64,000 nt of DNA from Streptomyces sp. YIM 121038. GTDB taxonomy: Bacteria; Actinomycetota; Actinomycetes; Streptomycetales; Streptomycetaceae. Position numbers and translations under genes: made by a program. This document shows positions 1 to 7,733 of the stretch, in pieces. The number at the start of each line of letters is the position of its first letter. Within the stretch, counting starts at the first letter, position 1. The notes beneath the pieces are model-generated. The model was not told the DNA's origin, searched no databases, and was given only the letters and a program-made list of their open reading frames with translations. The stretch spans positions 682,001 to 746,000 of the forward strand of contig NZ_CP030772.1 in assembly GCF_006088715.1 (NCBI RefSeq), written 5' to 3'.

Positions 1-107
1 GTGCGCAGCCGTTGCCGCAACCGGTGCTGGTTCGGTAAGGGTGGAAGGCATGACGAATGGACCCTTCGCGGGCGTGGGGACTGCAATACCCCCACCATAC
101 AGGAAAG

Positions 108-125
108 AATGAACACCTCTTCATT
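108..125. promoter_or_regulatory. candidate ArsR/SmtB-type operator
   Basis: A perfect inverted repeat AATGAA-N6-TTCATT ends 22 bp before the likely ATG of the ArsR-family gene. ArsR/SmtB repressors commonly bind TGAA-rich dyads of this spacing at their own promoters, so this is a plausible autoregulatory site. No footprint or second copy supports it; it is read from symmetry and position alone. Confidence 0.4.
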
Positions 126-147
126 AGTTGTCTGTAGGATGGCTGCC

Positions 148-552
148 ATGGGTCATGGAGTCGACGACAAGAACGCTGCCACCCCGCGCGAACGGCTGGA
201 GGCGGTGGGTGCTGGTGACGTCGCCGCCACATTGCAGGCGCTGGCCACGCCGTCCCGGCTGCGGATCCTCGCGCGCCTCCAGGAGGGCCCCTGCGCAGCC
301 GGTGAACTGGCCGACGCGGTGGGGATGGAGCAGTCCGCCTGCTCCCACCAGCTGAGGCTGCTGCGCAACCTCGGCCTGGTTACCGGCGAGCGGCGCGGCC
401 GCTCCATCGTCTACAGCCTGTACGACAACCACGTCGCCGAACTCCTCGACCAGGCGCTGTACCACGTGGAACACCTGAGGCTCGGTCTGCACGACGCCCC
501 CGCAGGGGCCGATATTCCGGCAGCGGTCGAACCGGCCGTCGCCCCGCACTGA
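148..552 (+). CDS. ArsR/SmtB-family metal-sensing repressor, NmtR-like
   Basis: A winged-helix repressor of about 134 aa. The recognition-helix region reads SACSHQLRLLRNLGLV, the standard ArsR signature, followed by the wing GERRGRSIVYSLYD. The last helix carries D-x-H-x10-H-x2-H (DNH...YHVEH), the alpha5 ligand set of the mycobacterial Ni/Co sensor NmtR, so nickel or cobalt is the best guess for the inducer. ATG 148 is chosen because similar proteins begin MGHG; in-frame ATGs at 109 and 139 are alternatives. An AATGAA/TTCATT dyad sits just upstream. Its target is not visible: NmtR normally controls an efflux ATPase, but the nearest transporter here is the riboswitch-led Nramp-like gene. Family assignment is firm, metal and target are inferred. 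Confidence 0.88.
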   Translation: MGHGVDDKNAATPRERLEAVGAGDVAATLQALATPSRLRILARLQEGPCAAGELADAVGMEQSACSHQLRLLRNLGLVTGERRGRSIVYSLYDNHVAELLDQALYHVEHLRLGLHDAPAGADIPAAVEPAVAPH

Positions 553-671
553 CCTCCGCGCCAGCAGGCGTCATCTGTGCCCGAGTGCGCCTTGGGGCTG
601 CTGCCTGTGTGAACGGCAGCATATGGCAGCGCTCCATGGAGGGTGCCGGTCGAGGTGTGTCGCCGCTGGCG

Positions 672-1364
672 TCACAGGGCTTCTGGCGTCTGCCGGGCGG
701 TGGCCGTCTCGCGGGCGGGCGGGCCGATTGCCGCGCCAAGTACGGCGTTGTTGGGCAGGAGCATCTTGCCGTAGTCGCTGTGGAGTTCGATGAACAGCAG
801 GGGCATGTCGGTGACTTCGCCCTCGATGCGGCCGCCGAGCGGGCCCGACTGGACACTGATCTTCTCACCGATCGTGAAGGGGTGCGCGACCAGCAGCACC
901 AGACCGGCGAAGATGTTGCCGAGGACCGGCTGGGCGGCGATGTCCAGGATCACGCCGGTCAGTGCCCCTCCGACCAGGAGTTTTTCCCACGGGACCCGGA
1001 CCAGGCTCAGTGTGCCGAGGATCACGAGTGCGTAGCCGGACAGCAGGCATATCACGCGCAGTGCGGCGGACCGGTTGTCTCTGAGCCGTCCGGTCAGCAG
1101 CTTCACCAGGTCGTCTGTGGCCCCGCGCACCGCGATCAGTGTGCCCACCAGGAAGACTCCCACGCTGATACCGGCGATCACCCGGGAGGTCATCGACTGG
1201 TAGCTGTCCGGATTGCCGAGCAGTCCGCCGAAGTTGAGCGACACGATGAGCCCGCCGCGGGCGAGCGACGTGGAGATGACGGCCCGCCTGGTGCGGATCT
1301 CCCCGCGCCAATGCAGGTGGTGTCCAACGGTGGCACTGCCTGCGGGTTTGTGGTCGTGGTGCAT
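672..1364 (-). CDS. small MscS-family mechanosensitive channel protein
   Basis: About 230 aa with a hydrophobic N-terminal half of three to four membrane segments, then the MscS-type pore and beta domain: the stretch GVILDIAAQPVLGNIFAGLVLL matches the pore helix and the following AHPFTIGEKISV the entry to the beta domain. The region after PNNAVLG is short, so the C-terminal alpha/beta vestibule of full MscS is missing; many actinobacterial homologues are similarly short. MHHDHKPAG is taken as the start; an upstream in-frame extension looks non-coding. It is divergent from the riboswitch-led transporter and convergent with the ArsR gene. The role would be ion or osmolyte release across the inner membrane. 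Confidence 0.78.
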   Translation of the reverse strand: MHHDHKPAGSATVGHHLHWRGEIRTRRAVISTSLARGGLIVSLNFGGLLGNPDSYQSMTSRVIAGISVGVFLVGTLIAVRGATDDLVKLLTGRLRDNRSAALRVICLLSGYALVILGTLSLVRVPWEKLLVGGALTGVILDIAAQPVLGNIFAGLVLLVAHPFTIGEKISVQSGPLGGRIEGEVTDMPLLFIELHSDYGKMLLPNNAVLGAAIGPPARETATARQTPEAL

Positions 1365-1529
1365 CGATGGGCCCCCAGCGGCGTGAACGTCGCGGAGCAG
1401 AGTATCCGCGCCCCGGGCCCCGGTTCGATTGCGGTGCCGTCCCACAGGTTGAGCAGTCGGCCCGCGTCAAGAGTTCCCCAAGCAGTTGCGTGATCACGCA
1501 AGAAGGAGGCTATGCTTCTGGAGGTTTGA

Positions 1530-1702
1530 AGAAGGCACCTCGTTCGGTGAGGTGTCTGCGCGGACACAGGCCACTGACCCCACGACGTCGAGAGACGCCC
1601 AGGTTCAGGACAGGTCTCCCCGACTTAAGGGGTGACCCCAAGTGGCTTCCCCCGTCCGGGGATTACGCCGTGCAGTGCCAAAGCTCTGACGAGTCGGGGT
1701 GA
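1530..1702 (+). ncRNA. M-box (ykoK) Mg2+/Mn2+-sensing riboswitch
   Basis: The segment shows the conserved M-box blocks in order: CCTCGTTCGGTGAGG, the GACGTCGAGAGACGCC hairpin, a central paired region with GACTTAAGGGG, and the signature CAGTGCCAAAGCTCT with GACGAGTCGGGGTGAAC at the end. It stands about 300 bp before an Nramp-like transporter on the same strand, and actinobacterial M-boxes are known upstream of Nramp-related and other Mg2+ transporters. High divalent cation should fold the aptamer and reduce expression of the transporter. Boundaries are by eye. Confidence 0.9.
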
Positions 1703-1719
1703 ACCGGGTCGCACCCGGT
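1703..1719 (+). terminator. hairpin after the M-box (possible expression platform)
   Basis: ACCGGGT-CGC-ACCCGGT is a perfect 7-bp stem with a 3-nt loop directly after the aptamer. Only a short T-poor tract follows, so it may act as a Rho-dependent or weak intrinsic terminator, or simply be part of the leader. Confidence 0.4.
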
Positions 1720-1779
1720 CTACTCCTTGCTGTGTCGTTCGGCGCCCGCGTGCGCCCTGGCCGGGAGGAGGCGAGAGAC

Positions 1780-1857
1780 ATGGATTGCAGTTGCAGTAGT
1801 CCGGGCCGCAGTAGGCCCCGCACCCGTATGTCTTCTTTGACCTCCGGTACGCGGTAA
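1780..1857 (+). CDS. 25-codon leader ORF downstream of the M-box
   Basis: ATG is preceded by a very strong Shine-Dalgarno sequence (GGGAGGAGGC, 7 nt spacing) and opens a 25-aa frame beginning MDCSCSSPGRSRPRTR and ending in TAA. It lies between the riboswitch and the transporter, the position occupied by the proline-rich mgtL leader peptide of enterobacteria. The peptide is rich in Arg and Ser with two PR/RP pairs, so it could act by translation-coupled attenuation. Function is inference; no homologue is recalled. Confidence 0.45.
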   Translation: MDCSCSSPGRSRPRTRMSSLTSGTR

Positions 1858-2002
1858 CCACCTTCCCTGCGCGTCTTCGCGCCCCCCCATGTACCCGTGC
1901 GGCCTTCGCCGTGCCGGGTGTCCGGGTTGCGCGCTCGCAGGGCGGATTGCTGCCGCGTGCCCTCAACACCTCTCCCTGCCAGGGGATTTGGGGGCTCTTG
2001 CC

Positions 2003-3640
2003 ATGACCAGCGTGATCAATGACAAGACCATTCCGGCACCGCGCAGCGCGGTCCTGGACGACGCGCACGTGGGCGACATCCGCGGCGCGCTCGGCACCAT
2101 CAAGCAGGACGACCGCGGCGAGCGCCGGGGCCTGTCCGCCAAGCTCAAGATCCTGCTCGCGATAGTCGGCCCGGGCCTGATCGTGATGGTCGGCGACAAC
2201 GACGCCGGTGCCTTCGCCACGTACGGCCAGGCCGGACAGAACTACGGCACCAATCTGCTGTGGACCCTGCTCCCTCCTGGTTCCCGTGCTCTACGTGAAC
2301 CAGGAGATGGTGCTGCGCCTGGGTGCGGTCACCGGCGTCGGACACGCCCGCCTCATTCTGGAGCGGTTCGGGAAGTTCTGGGGCGCGTTCAGCGGGATCG
2401 ACCTGTTCCTGCTCAATGCGCTGACCCTGGTCACCGAGTTCATCGGGATCACGCTGGCCGCGGGGTATCTGGGGCTGTCCAAGGTGGCGTCGGTGGTGCT
2501 GGCCGCGGTGGGCATCATCACTTTCGCGTTCACCGGATCCTTCCGCCGCTTCGAGCGCATCGCGATCTTCCTGTGCGCGGGTTCGCTGCTGCTGGTTCCG
2601 CTGTACTTCATCATCCACCCGGCCTCCTCGCAGATGGCGCACGACTTCGTGGTGCCCAACATGCCCGGCGGCTCGGGCGAGTCGGCGACCGTCATGCTGC
2701 TGATCATCGGTATCGTCGGCACGACGGTGGCTCCCCGGCAGCTGTTCTTCCAGCAGTCGTACGTCATCGACAAGGGGATCACGCCGCGCTTCATGAAGTA
2801 CGAGAAGGCCGACCTCGTCATCGGCATCGCCATCATCGGCACCGCCGCGATCATGGGTATGGCCGCCGCCGCATTCGCCGGGAGCAACGCCTTCGGCAAC
2901 TTCGACGACACGGCCGGTGTCGCGGCCGGTATCGAGGCCCCCGCGGGCAAGGTCGCCGGAGTGCTCTTCGCCGTGGGCCTGCCGGATGCCTCGATCATCG
3001 GCGCGTTCGCGGTCTCGCTCTCCACCGCCTACGCCATCGGTGACGTGTTCGGCATGAAGCACTCGCTGCACCGCGGGGCCAAGGGCTTCTACGCCATCTA
3101 CGCCGGTCTGGTGGCCGTGGCCGCCACATCATCCCGATCCCCGGCTCCCCGCTCGGTCTGCTCACCCAGGGCGTGCAGACCCTCGCCGGCGTGCTGCTGC
3201 CCTCGGCTTCCGTCTTCCTGCTGCTGCTCTGCAACGACAAGGCCGTCGTGGGCCCCTGGGGCAACGGCCCGAAGACCAACGCGTTCACCGCGGCGGTCGT
3301 CGGTGTCCTGGTCACCCTCTCCGTCATCCTGACCGCCTCCGTCCTGTTCCCCGACATCACCGCGAGCGCGATCCTCGACATCATGGCCGCCTGCGGGGTG
3401 GCCGGAGTTCTGGCGGCCGGGTACTCCTTCACCCGCCGGCGCACCGGCACCAAAAAAGGACCCGATCGACCGCACCGGCCGAGAGGGCTGGCGGATGCCG
3501 CCCCTGGAGACGCTTACCCGGCCGACCATGTCCACCACCCGCACACCCGCAAGATCGGCATGGGCGCCCTGCGCACCTACCTGCTGATCGCGATGATCCT
3601 GGTCGTCATCAAGATCGTCCAGGTCGCCCTCGGCCAGTGA
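2003..3640 (+). pseudogene. Nramp-like divalent metal (Mg2+/Mn2+) transporter, frameshifted
   Basis: Translation of three frames in succession gives a complete Nramp-family membrane protein: LLAIVGPGLIVMVGDNDAGAFATYGQAG (first helix; the usual DPGN motif reads DNDAG, as in Nramp-related magnesium transporters), then helices through GSFRRFERIAIFLCAGSLLLVPLYF, GTTVAPRQLFFQQSYV and a final segment TYLLIAMILVVIKIVQ. Frame breaks fall near 2273 (an extra C in a C/T run), near 3130, in the A6 run at 3452-3457, and near 3525. Each can be repaired by one base, so it is either a recent pseudogene or a sequencing problem. ATG 2003 matches the normal N-terminus; an upstream in-frame ATG at 1889 adds a non-homologous Cys-rich stretch. 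The M-box upstream implies Mg2+ or Mn2+ as substrate. Confidence 0.85.
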
Positions 3641-3724
3641 GCCCCGCGCGGGGCGGCACCAACGCCGCCCTGCGGGCCGCATAACCAGACCATCGCCAAC
3701 TCCCCTTGAACAAGGAAGGACCCC

Positions 3725-4075
3725 ATGCATCTCCTTCAGCGCCTCGCGAAACTGACCGCGCCCGCCGTCCGCCGCCTCGCACCGGCCGGGTGTGCCTGCC
3801 CGTCGCTGCCTCTGACCCTGTTCGACGGCACCCCGCGCACCTATCTCCTGGACGACCCGGCCGGATGCCCCGGCCCGCACGCCCGGCACGCCGCCTACCA
3901 CCCCCGCGTCCACCTCGCCTACCTGCTCGCCCGCCAGGGCCACGAAGCCCGCTGGCTGGCCCAGTTCACCGACCTGCCACTGGCGGCCGCCCACCGCATC
4001 AGCCGAGCCGCCACCAGCGCCCCGTCAAACCACCCGTCCTCTCCCGCCCGCGCTACGAGCCCCGCACGGAGGTGA
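3725..4075 (+). CDS. hypothetical protein in the transporter block
   Basis: A 116-aa protein with a good ribosome site (AAGGAAGG) and Streptomyces-like codon use. It has no clear signal peptide. The central part, LDDPAGCPGPHARHAAYHPRVHLAYLLARQGHEARWLAQFTDLPLAAAHRI, is His- and Ala-rich and looks helical; two Cys lie near residues 22-24. I do not recognise a named domain. Its close spacing after the transporter (about 85 bp) and before the next small gene (7 bp) suggests the same transcript, so it may also respond to the riboswitch. Confidence 0.6.
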   Translation: MHLLQRLAKLTAPAVRRLAPAGCACPSLPLTLFDGTPRTYLLDDPAGCPGPHARHAAYHPRVHLAYLLARQGHEARWLAQFTDLPLAAAHRISRAATSAPSNHPSSPARATSPARR

Positions 4076-4082
4076 GTCACCC

Positions 4083-4334
4083 ATGTCCGCCCTGACCGCC
4101 ATCCACTTCCCCGTCCACCGCGCCACACCCCGTAAGCACGGCGCCGTGCGCGAACGGCTCACCAGCGTTCTGCGGCGGCTCGCCGACAGCCCCCTGGACA
4201 TCCGCGCTGCCCCCGGCCCGGCGGCGGCGCGAACCCCCTCGGCGCGCGCTCAGAGCAGTACCGCCCCGCACGCTCACTGGCACCCCGTCACCGGCCCCGA
4301 CGGCCGACGCCACCTCGAAGCCACCTGGCACTAG
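4083..4334 (+). CDS. small hypothetical protein
   Basis: An 83-aa basic protein beginning MSALTAIHFPVHRATPRKHG, preceded by GGAGGTGAG 7-8 nt upstream of ATG. It starts just after the previous gene and ends with a WHPVTGPDGRRHLEATWH tail. No domain is recognised. Good ribosome site, tight packing and coding bias support a real gene. Confidence 0.5.
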   Translation: MSALTAIHFPVHRATPRKHGAVRERLTSVLRRLADSPLDIRAAPGPAAARTPSARAQSSTAPHAHWHPVTGPDGRRHLEATWH

Positions 4335-4491
4335 CACCAGCTGCCGGCAGGCGACAGTGCCCGTGGGCGCCCATGGCGCCCTTCGCCCGGTGCGGCTGGA
4401 GCGCATTTCCCGCCCGCGACACCAGCTTGCAGGGGGCTTCGTTTCCCGGACCCGCGCCCTGTGGCACTGCGCTGACCTGACAGGAGAGGAT

Positions 4492-4954
4492 ATGTCCCTG
4501 AGTTACCGATCGGCCCACCGGGTTCACCACGATCCGCTGACCGCGCCCACGGGTACGCGGCGGCATCGGCAGGCCCCGGCACGTACCGCAGCCACCGGCC
4601 CGGACCGAAGCAGCAGAACTGCCGATGGCCCCGGAGTACCGCGCGGGCGGTCTCGTCGTCGACTGCGGAACCCGCCGCATCTCGGTCGACGGCCACCAAC
4701 TGGAACTCACCTGCATGGAGTTCGAGCTGCTCGCCCACCTCGTCGCGCACCCGAACCGCGTCTACACTCGCCGCCAGCTGATGGAACTCGTCTGGCAGCA
4801 GAGCCCCATGGGCGATATGCGCACCGTCGATGCCCACATCGCCCGCCTGCGCCGCAAACTCGGCCCCGGCCACCCTGCGCTGATCCGCACCGTTCGGCAG
4901 GTCGGCTACGCCTTCGACCCGTCACCCGCCCCGGCGTTACCCGCAACCGACTGA
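4492..4954 (+). pseudogene. winged-helix (OmpR/PhoB C-terminal type) regulator, probably frameshifted
   Basis: Codons from ATG 4625 encode a lone OmpR/PhoB effector domain: AGGLVVDCGTRRISVDG (N-terminal sheet), LTCMEFELLAHLVAHPNRVYTRRQLMELVW (helix-loop-helix), TVDAHIARLRRKLG (recognition helix) and IRTVRQVGYAF (wing). There is no receiver domain, so it would be a stand-alone DNA-binding protein. The only strong ribosome site is AGGAGAGG before ATG 4492, which opens another frame (MSLSYRSAHRVHHDP) that must shift near 4600-4625 to enter the domain. The gene is therefore either broken by one base there or starts weakly at 4625. Position after the metal transporter suggests a linked regulator. 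Confidence 0.72.
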
Positions 4955-5032
4955 CCCGTTCCCTTCCGCCGCAACCCGGCGGAACGCATACCTCAAGGAG
5001 GCGCTCACGTGTGATTCCTGCCCCGTGTACGG

Positions 5033-5332
5033 GTGAGGAGGGCGGGGCCGCCTGCCGCCTCGCCGTCATCCCTTGCCACCGTCCACATCCACTGCGACCA
5101 ACGTGCGGAGACCAAGGTACGAGCACTGTGCGTGCTGACCCTCGCCAAGCCCAGCGCCCGCCTCCTGGGCCTGCACGTCAACCGGCACGACGCGGCCACC
5201 GCGCATCTGCGGCTTGCGATCGCCCTGGACGGCGTGGGAACCGTACCCCCACATCCCGAGCTGGGCCACGCCGCCCATTGTCCGGGGAAAGCTGGAATCT
5301 CAGCACCACTGTACGGAGTGGCCTCACCATGA
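5033..5332 (+). CDS. uncharacterised fragment, faintly MgtC C-terminal-like
   Basis: A 99-codon frame whose core TVHIHCDQRAETKVRALCVLTLAKPSARLLGLHVNR has the look of the small beta-alpha-beta (ACT-like) C-terminal domain of MgtC-family proteins. A strong AAGGAGG at 4994-5000 is followed by GTG-TGA, so the intended start seems to be shifted by one base. The 3' end runs into the IS110 insertion. Mg2+ context (M-box, Nramp-like transporter) fits, but the similarity is weak and from memory; treat the function as open. Confidence 0.28.
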   Translation: MRRAGPPAASPSSLATVHIHCDQRAETKVRALCVLTLAKPSARLLGLHVNRHDAATAHLRLAIALDGVGTVPPHPELGHAAHCPGKAGISAPLYGVASP

Positions 5333-5350
5333 GGAAGCTCCTATAGATCG

Positions 5351-6415
5351 TCAAGCGGTCTGTGGGAGCGATTGAGCGGGGTAGGTCGCGTGGGGTAGGT
5401 GCCGGTAGATCTCACGGGCGACGAACCGTTTCAGGCACCGGACGATGTCCTTCTTGGTCATGCCTTGGGCTGTGCGTCGGGCGACGTACTCCCGGGTGCG
5501 CTGGTCGTACTTCATGCGGACCAGCACGATGGTGTGCAGGGCGTTGTTCGCGGCACGGTCGCCGCCTCGGTTGAGTCGGTGGCGGTGGGTGCGGCCGGAG
5601 GACGCGGGAACCGGAGCGGCCCCGCACAGGTGGGCGAAGGACGCCTCCGAGCGGAGCCGGTCGGGGTTGTCGCCCGTGCTCATCAGCAGTTGGCCGGCGG
5701 TTTCGGGGCCGACGCCAGGCAGGGCGATCAGCCTGGGGGCGGCCTGGGTGACCAGCGGTCCGATCTCCCTGTCCGCGTCCTTGATCTCCTCGTCCAGCTG
5801 CTGGTAGCGGCGGGCGAGCCGTCGTAGCGCGATTCTCACCGCGCAGGCCGGGTCGTCGAGTTCGCCGGTGGGGCGGCAACGGGCCAGGGTGTCGACCAGC
5901 TCCCGCGCGGACAGGCCGCGCAGCTTGTCCCGTACTGCGGACGGCGCGGTGACGATCAGGGTCCGGATCTGGTTGATGGTCTGGGTGCGGGCCTTGACCG
6001 CGCTCTTGCGGACCACCCGCAGGGCCCGGATCGCCTTTACGATCCCGTTGCGGGACTTCGGGATACCGTCGGCCCGGCCGGACAGCACGGCGGTCGCGGC
6101 CCCGTAGGCATCGATCGGGTCGGACTTGCCGTTGTCCCGCCTCGCCTTGCGGTCCGGCCGGTCCACCTCGATGACCGTGACCTCGTTCGTGGTGAGGAAC
6201 CGGGCGATCTCAGCTCCGTAGGCACCGGTGCCCTCGATCCCGACGGCGAGGACCTCTCCGTGGGACCGGAGCCAGTCCAGCAGCCGCTGGTATCCCTGCG
6301 GGGTGGTCTCGAACTGCTGGGTGGCCAAGTGTCGGCCGATGCTGTCGATGACCGCGGCCTGGTGCAGGTCGGTGTGGGTGTCAATCCCGCCGAGCACCGC
6401 TATCTCGTCTGCCAT
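5351..6415 (-). CDS. IS110-family transposase (IS element copy 1)
   Basis: A full-length DEDD transposase of about 354 aa. The N-terminal RuvC-like part begins ADEIAVLGGIDTHTDLHQAAV (first acidic residue in GIDTH), with VGIEGTGAYG and NGKSDPIDAYGAA carrying the later catalytic acids. The C-terminal part has the transposase_20 helix-hairpin signature LPGVGPETAGQLL and the Ser-containing block GAAPVPASSGRTHRHRLNRGGDRAANNALH. IS110 elements lack classical inverted repeats and use a bridge RNA from the non-coding end, so ends cannot be set here. It separates the metal block from the biosynthetic operon. The reading frame is intact, so the element may be active. Confidence 0.92.
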   Translation of the reverse strand: MADEIAVLGGIDTHTDLHQAAVIDSIGRHLATQQFETTPQGYQRLLDWLRSHGEVLAVGIEGTGAYGAEIARFLTTNEVTVIEVDRPDRKARRDNGKSDPIDAYGAATAVLSGRADGIPKSRNGIVKAIRALRVVRKSAVKARTQTINQIRTLIVTAPSAVRDKLRGLSARELVDTLARCRPTGELDDPACAVRIALRRLARRYQQLDEEIKDADREIGPLVTQAAPRLIALPGVGPETAGQLLMSTGDNPDRLRSEASFAHLCGAAPVPASSGRTHRHRLNRGGDRAANNALHTIVLVRMKYDQRTREYVARRTAQGMTKKDIVRCLKRFVAREIYRHLPHATYPAQSLPQTA

Positions 6416-6752
6416 GCTGTTGTGTGCTGCCCTTCCAACGCTCACCGGTGGGAGGGCGCGAGCCGGTCGGGCAGACGGACAAGACAGTGATGGGACCTCT
6501 AGCCAGGCTCCTATGAAGTCACCCAAGCCCGACCGGCCACGCGCCAGACGGCATCGCCCGGTCGGCCGACGATTCCCCCAAAGGACAACCGAAGCGTCAG
6601 TCAGGTGAAGAGTCAGACCTTCGGGCGATGCCATGGTCAATCCTCACTGTCAGGAGTCGACGAGCGCGCTGATCAGCTTGCGGGCCGCCTTCGTCAGCTG
6701 TTTCGCGGCCGTGCTGGTCCGCTCCCTGGAAGCACGCGGCGTGGTCGTCCGT
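6416..6752. other. non-coding flank of IS110 copy 1
   Basis: No convincing gene on either strand. This stretch probably holds the IS110 upstream non-coding end, where a bridge RNA would be encoded, and then the junction with the aminotransferase gene. Confidence 0.4.
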
Positions 6753-7733
6753 TCAGACGAACTGTCCAGCGATCTCGAGGAAAGCGTCGTTCGCTTCGGA
6801 GGTTGTCATCGTGACTCGGACGCCTTCGCCGGTGACTGGATGGACTGTTGCGTCGGCGGCGGTGCACGCGGCTGCGAAGTCGAGGATTGAGGTACCGAGC
6901 GGAAGCCAGGGGACATTGGCTTCGCTGTGCGGGAGTGCCCAGCCCTGCCCGCGCAGGGCTGTTGCCAGGAGGTTGCGTTCCCTGACGACAGCGTCGCAGC
7001 GCTCTATGAGTTCGTCGGCAGCGTGCAAGGAGGCGATCGCGGCAGTCTGCGCGAGTGAGTTGACTGCGTAGGGCACGGAGGTGGTGCGTACGGCGTGGGC
7101 GAGCGGGTCAGGGGCGATGAGGTATCCCACACGGAGTCCAGCCAGCCCGTGCGCCTTGGAAAAGGTCCGCAGGATGGCGACGTTGGGGTAGCGACGGTAG
7201 ATGGCCACGCCATCCGGGACTTGAAGGGCGCGGACGAATTCGTGGTAGGCCCCGTCGATGACGACGGGAACTTGGGCTGGGATGTTGCCGAGGAAGTGGT
7301 CCAGTTTCGGCTCTCCGTGCTGCCGTTCCCGTGGGGCTGTTGGGGTTGCACAGGATGACCAGCCTGGTGCGGTCGGCAATTGCGGCGGCAATGGTGTCGA
7401 GGTCGTGTGCCTCGTCAACGAGCGGTATGGGCACGAGGTGGACACCGGGGCTCAGGATGAGCGCCGGGTATGCCTCGAACGATCGGCAGGGGTAGATGAC
7501 TTCGTCGGCGCTGTGGGCTACAGCCCTGATGAGTTGCTGTGTCAATGCCACCGACCCAGCGCCGGTGACGACATGGGGGGGACCGGGACGTCGAGATGCT
7601 CGGCGATTGCCGTGGTCAGCTCGGTGCAGAGCATGTCCGGGTAACGGTTGAGGCGTTGCGCAGCCCCGTTTACAGCGGACAGGACGCTGGGCAGTGGCGG
7701 GTAAGGGTTCTCATTCCTTGACAGGTCGTACAC
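6753..7733 (-). pseudogene. HisC-like class I/II PLP aminotransferase, frameshifted
   Basis: Three frames together give a nearly complete fold-type I aminotransferase: NENPYPPLPSV near the N-terminus (substrate and phosphate loop), the NPNSPTG signature, VVIDGAYHEFV (the Asp/Tyr pair that holds PLP) and RTFSKAHGLAGLRVGY, whose SKAHGLAGLR carries the PLP-binding lysine. Frame breaks lie near 7575 in a G7 run and near 7330. The start is GTG 7733 behind CCAGGAGACG and overlaps the 3' end of the UbiD gene by about 23 bp, showing translational coupling. HisC homologues in secondary metabolism act on aromatic amino or 2-oxo acids. It is the last gene of the operon before IS110. Confidence 0.8.
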
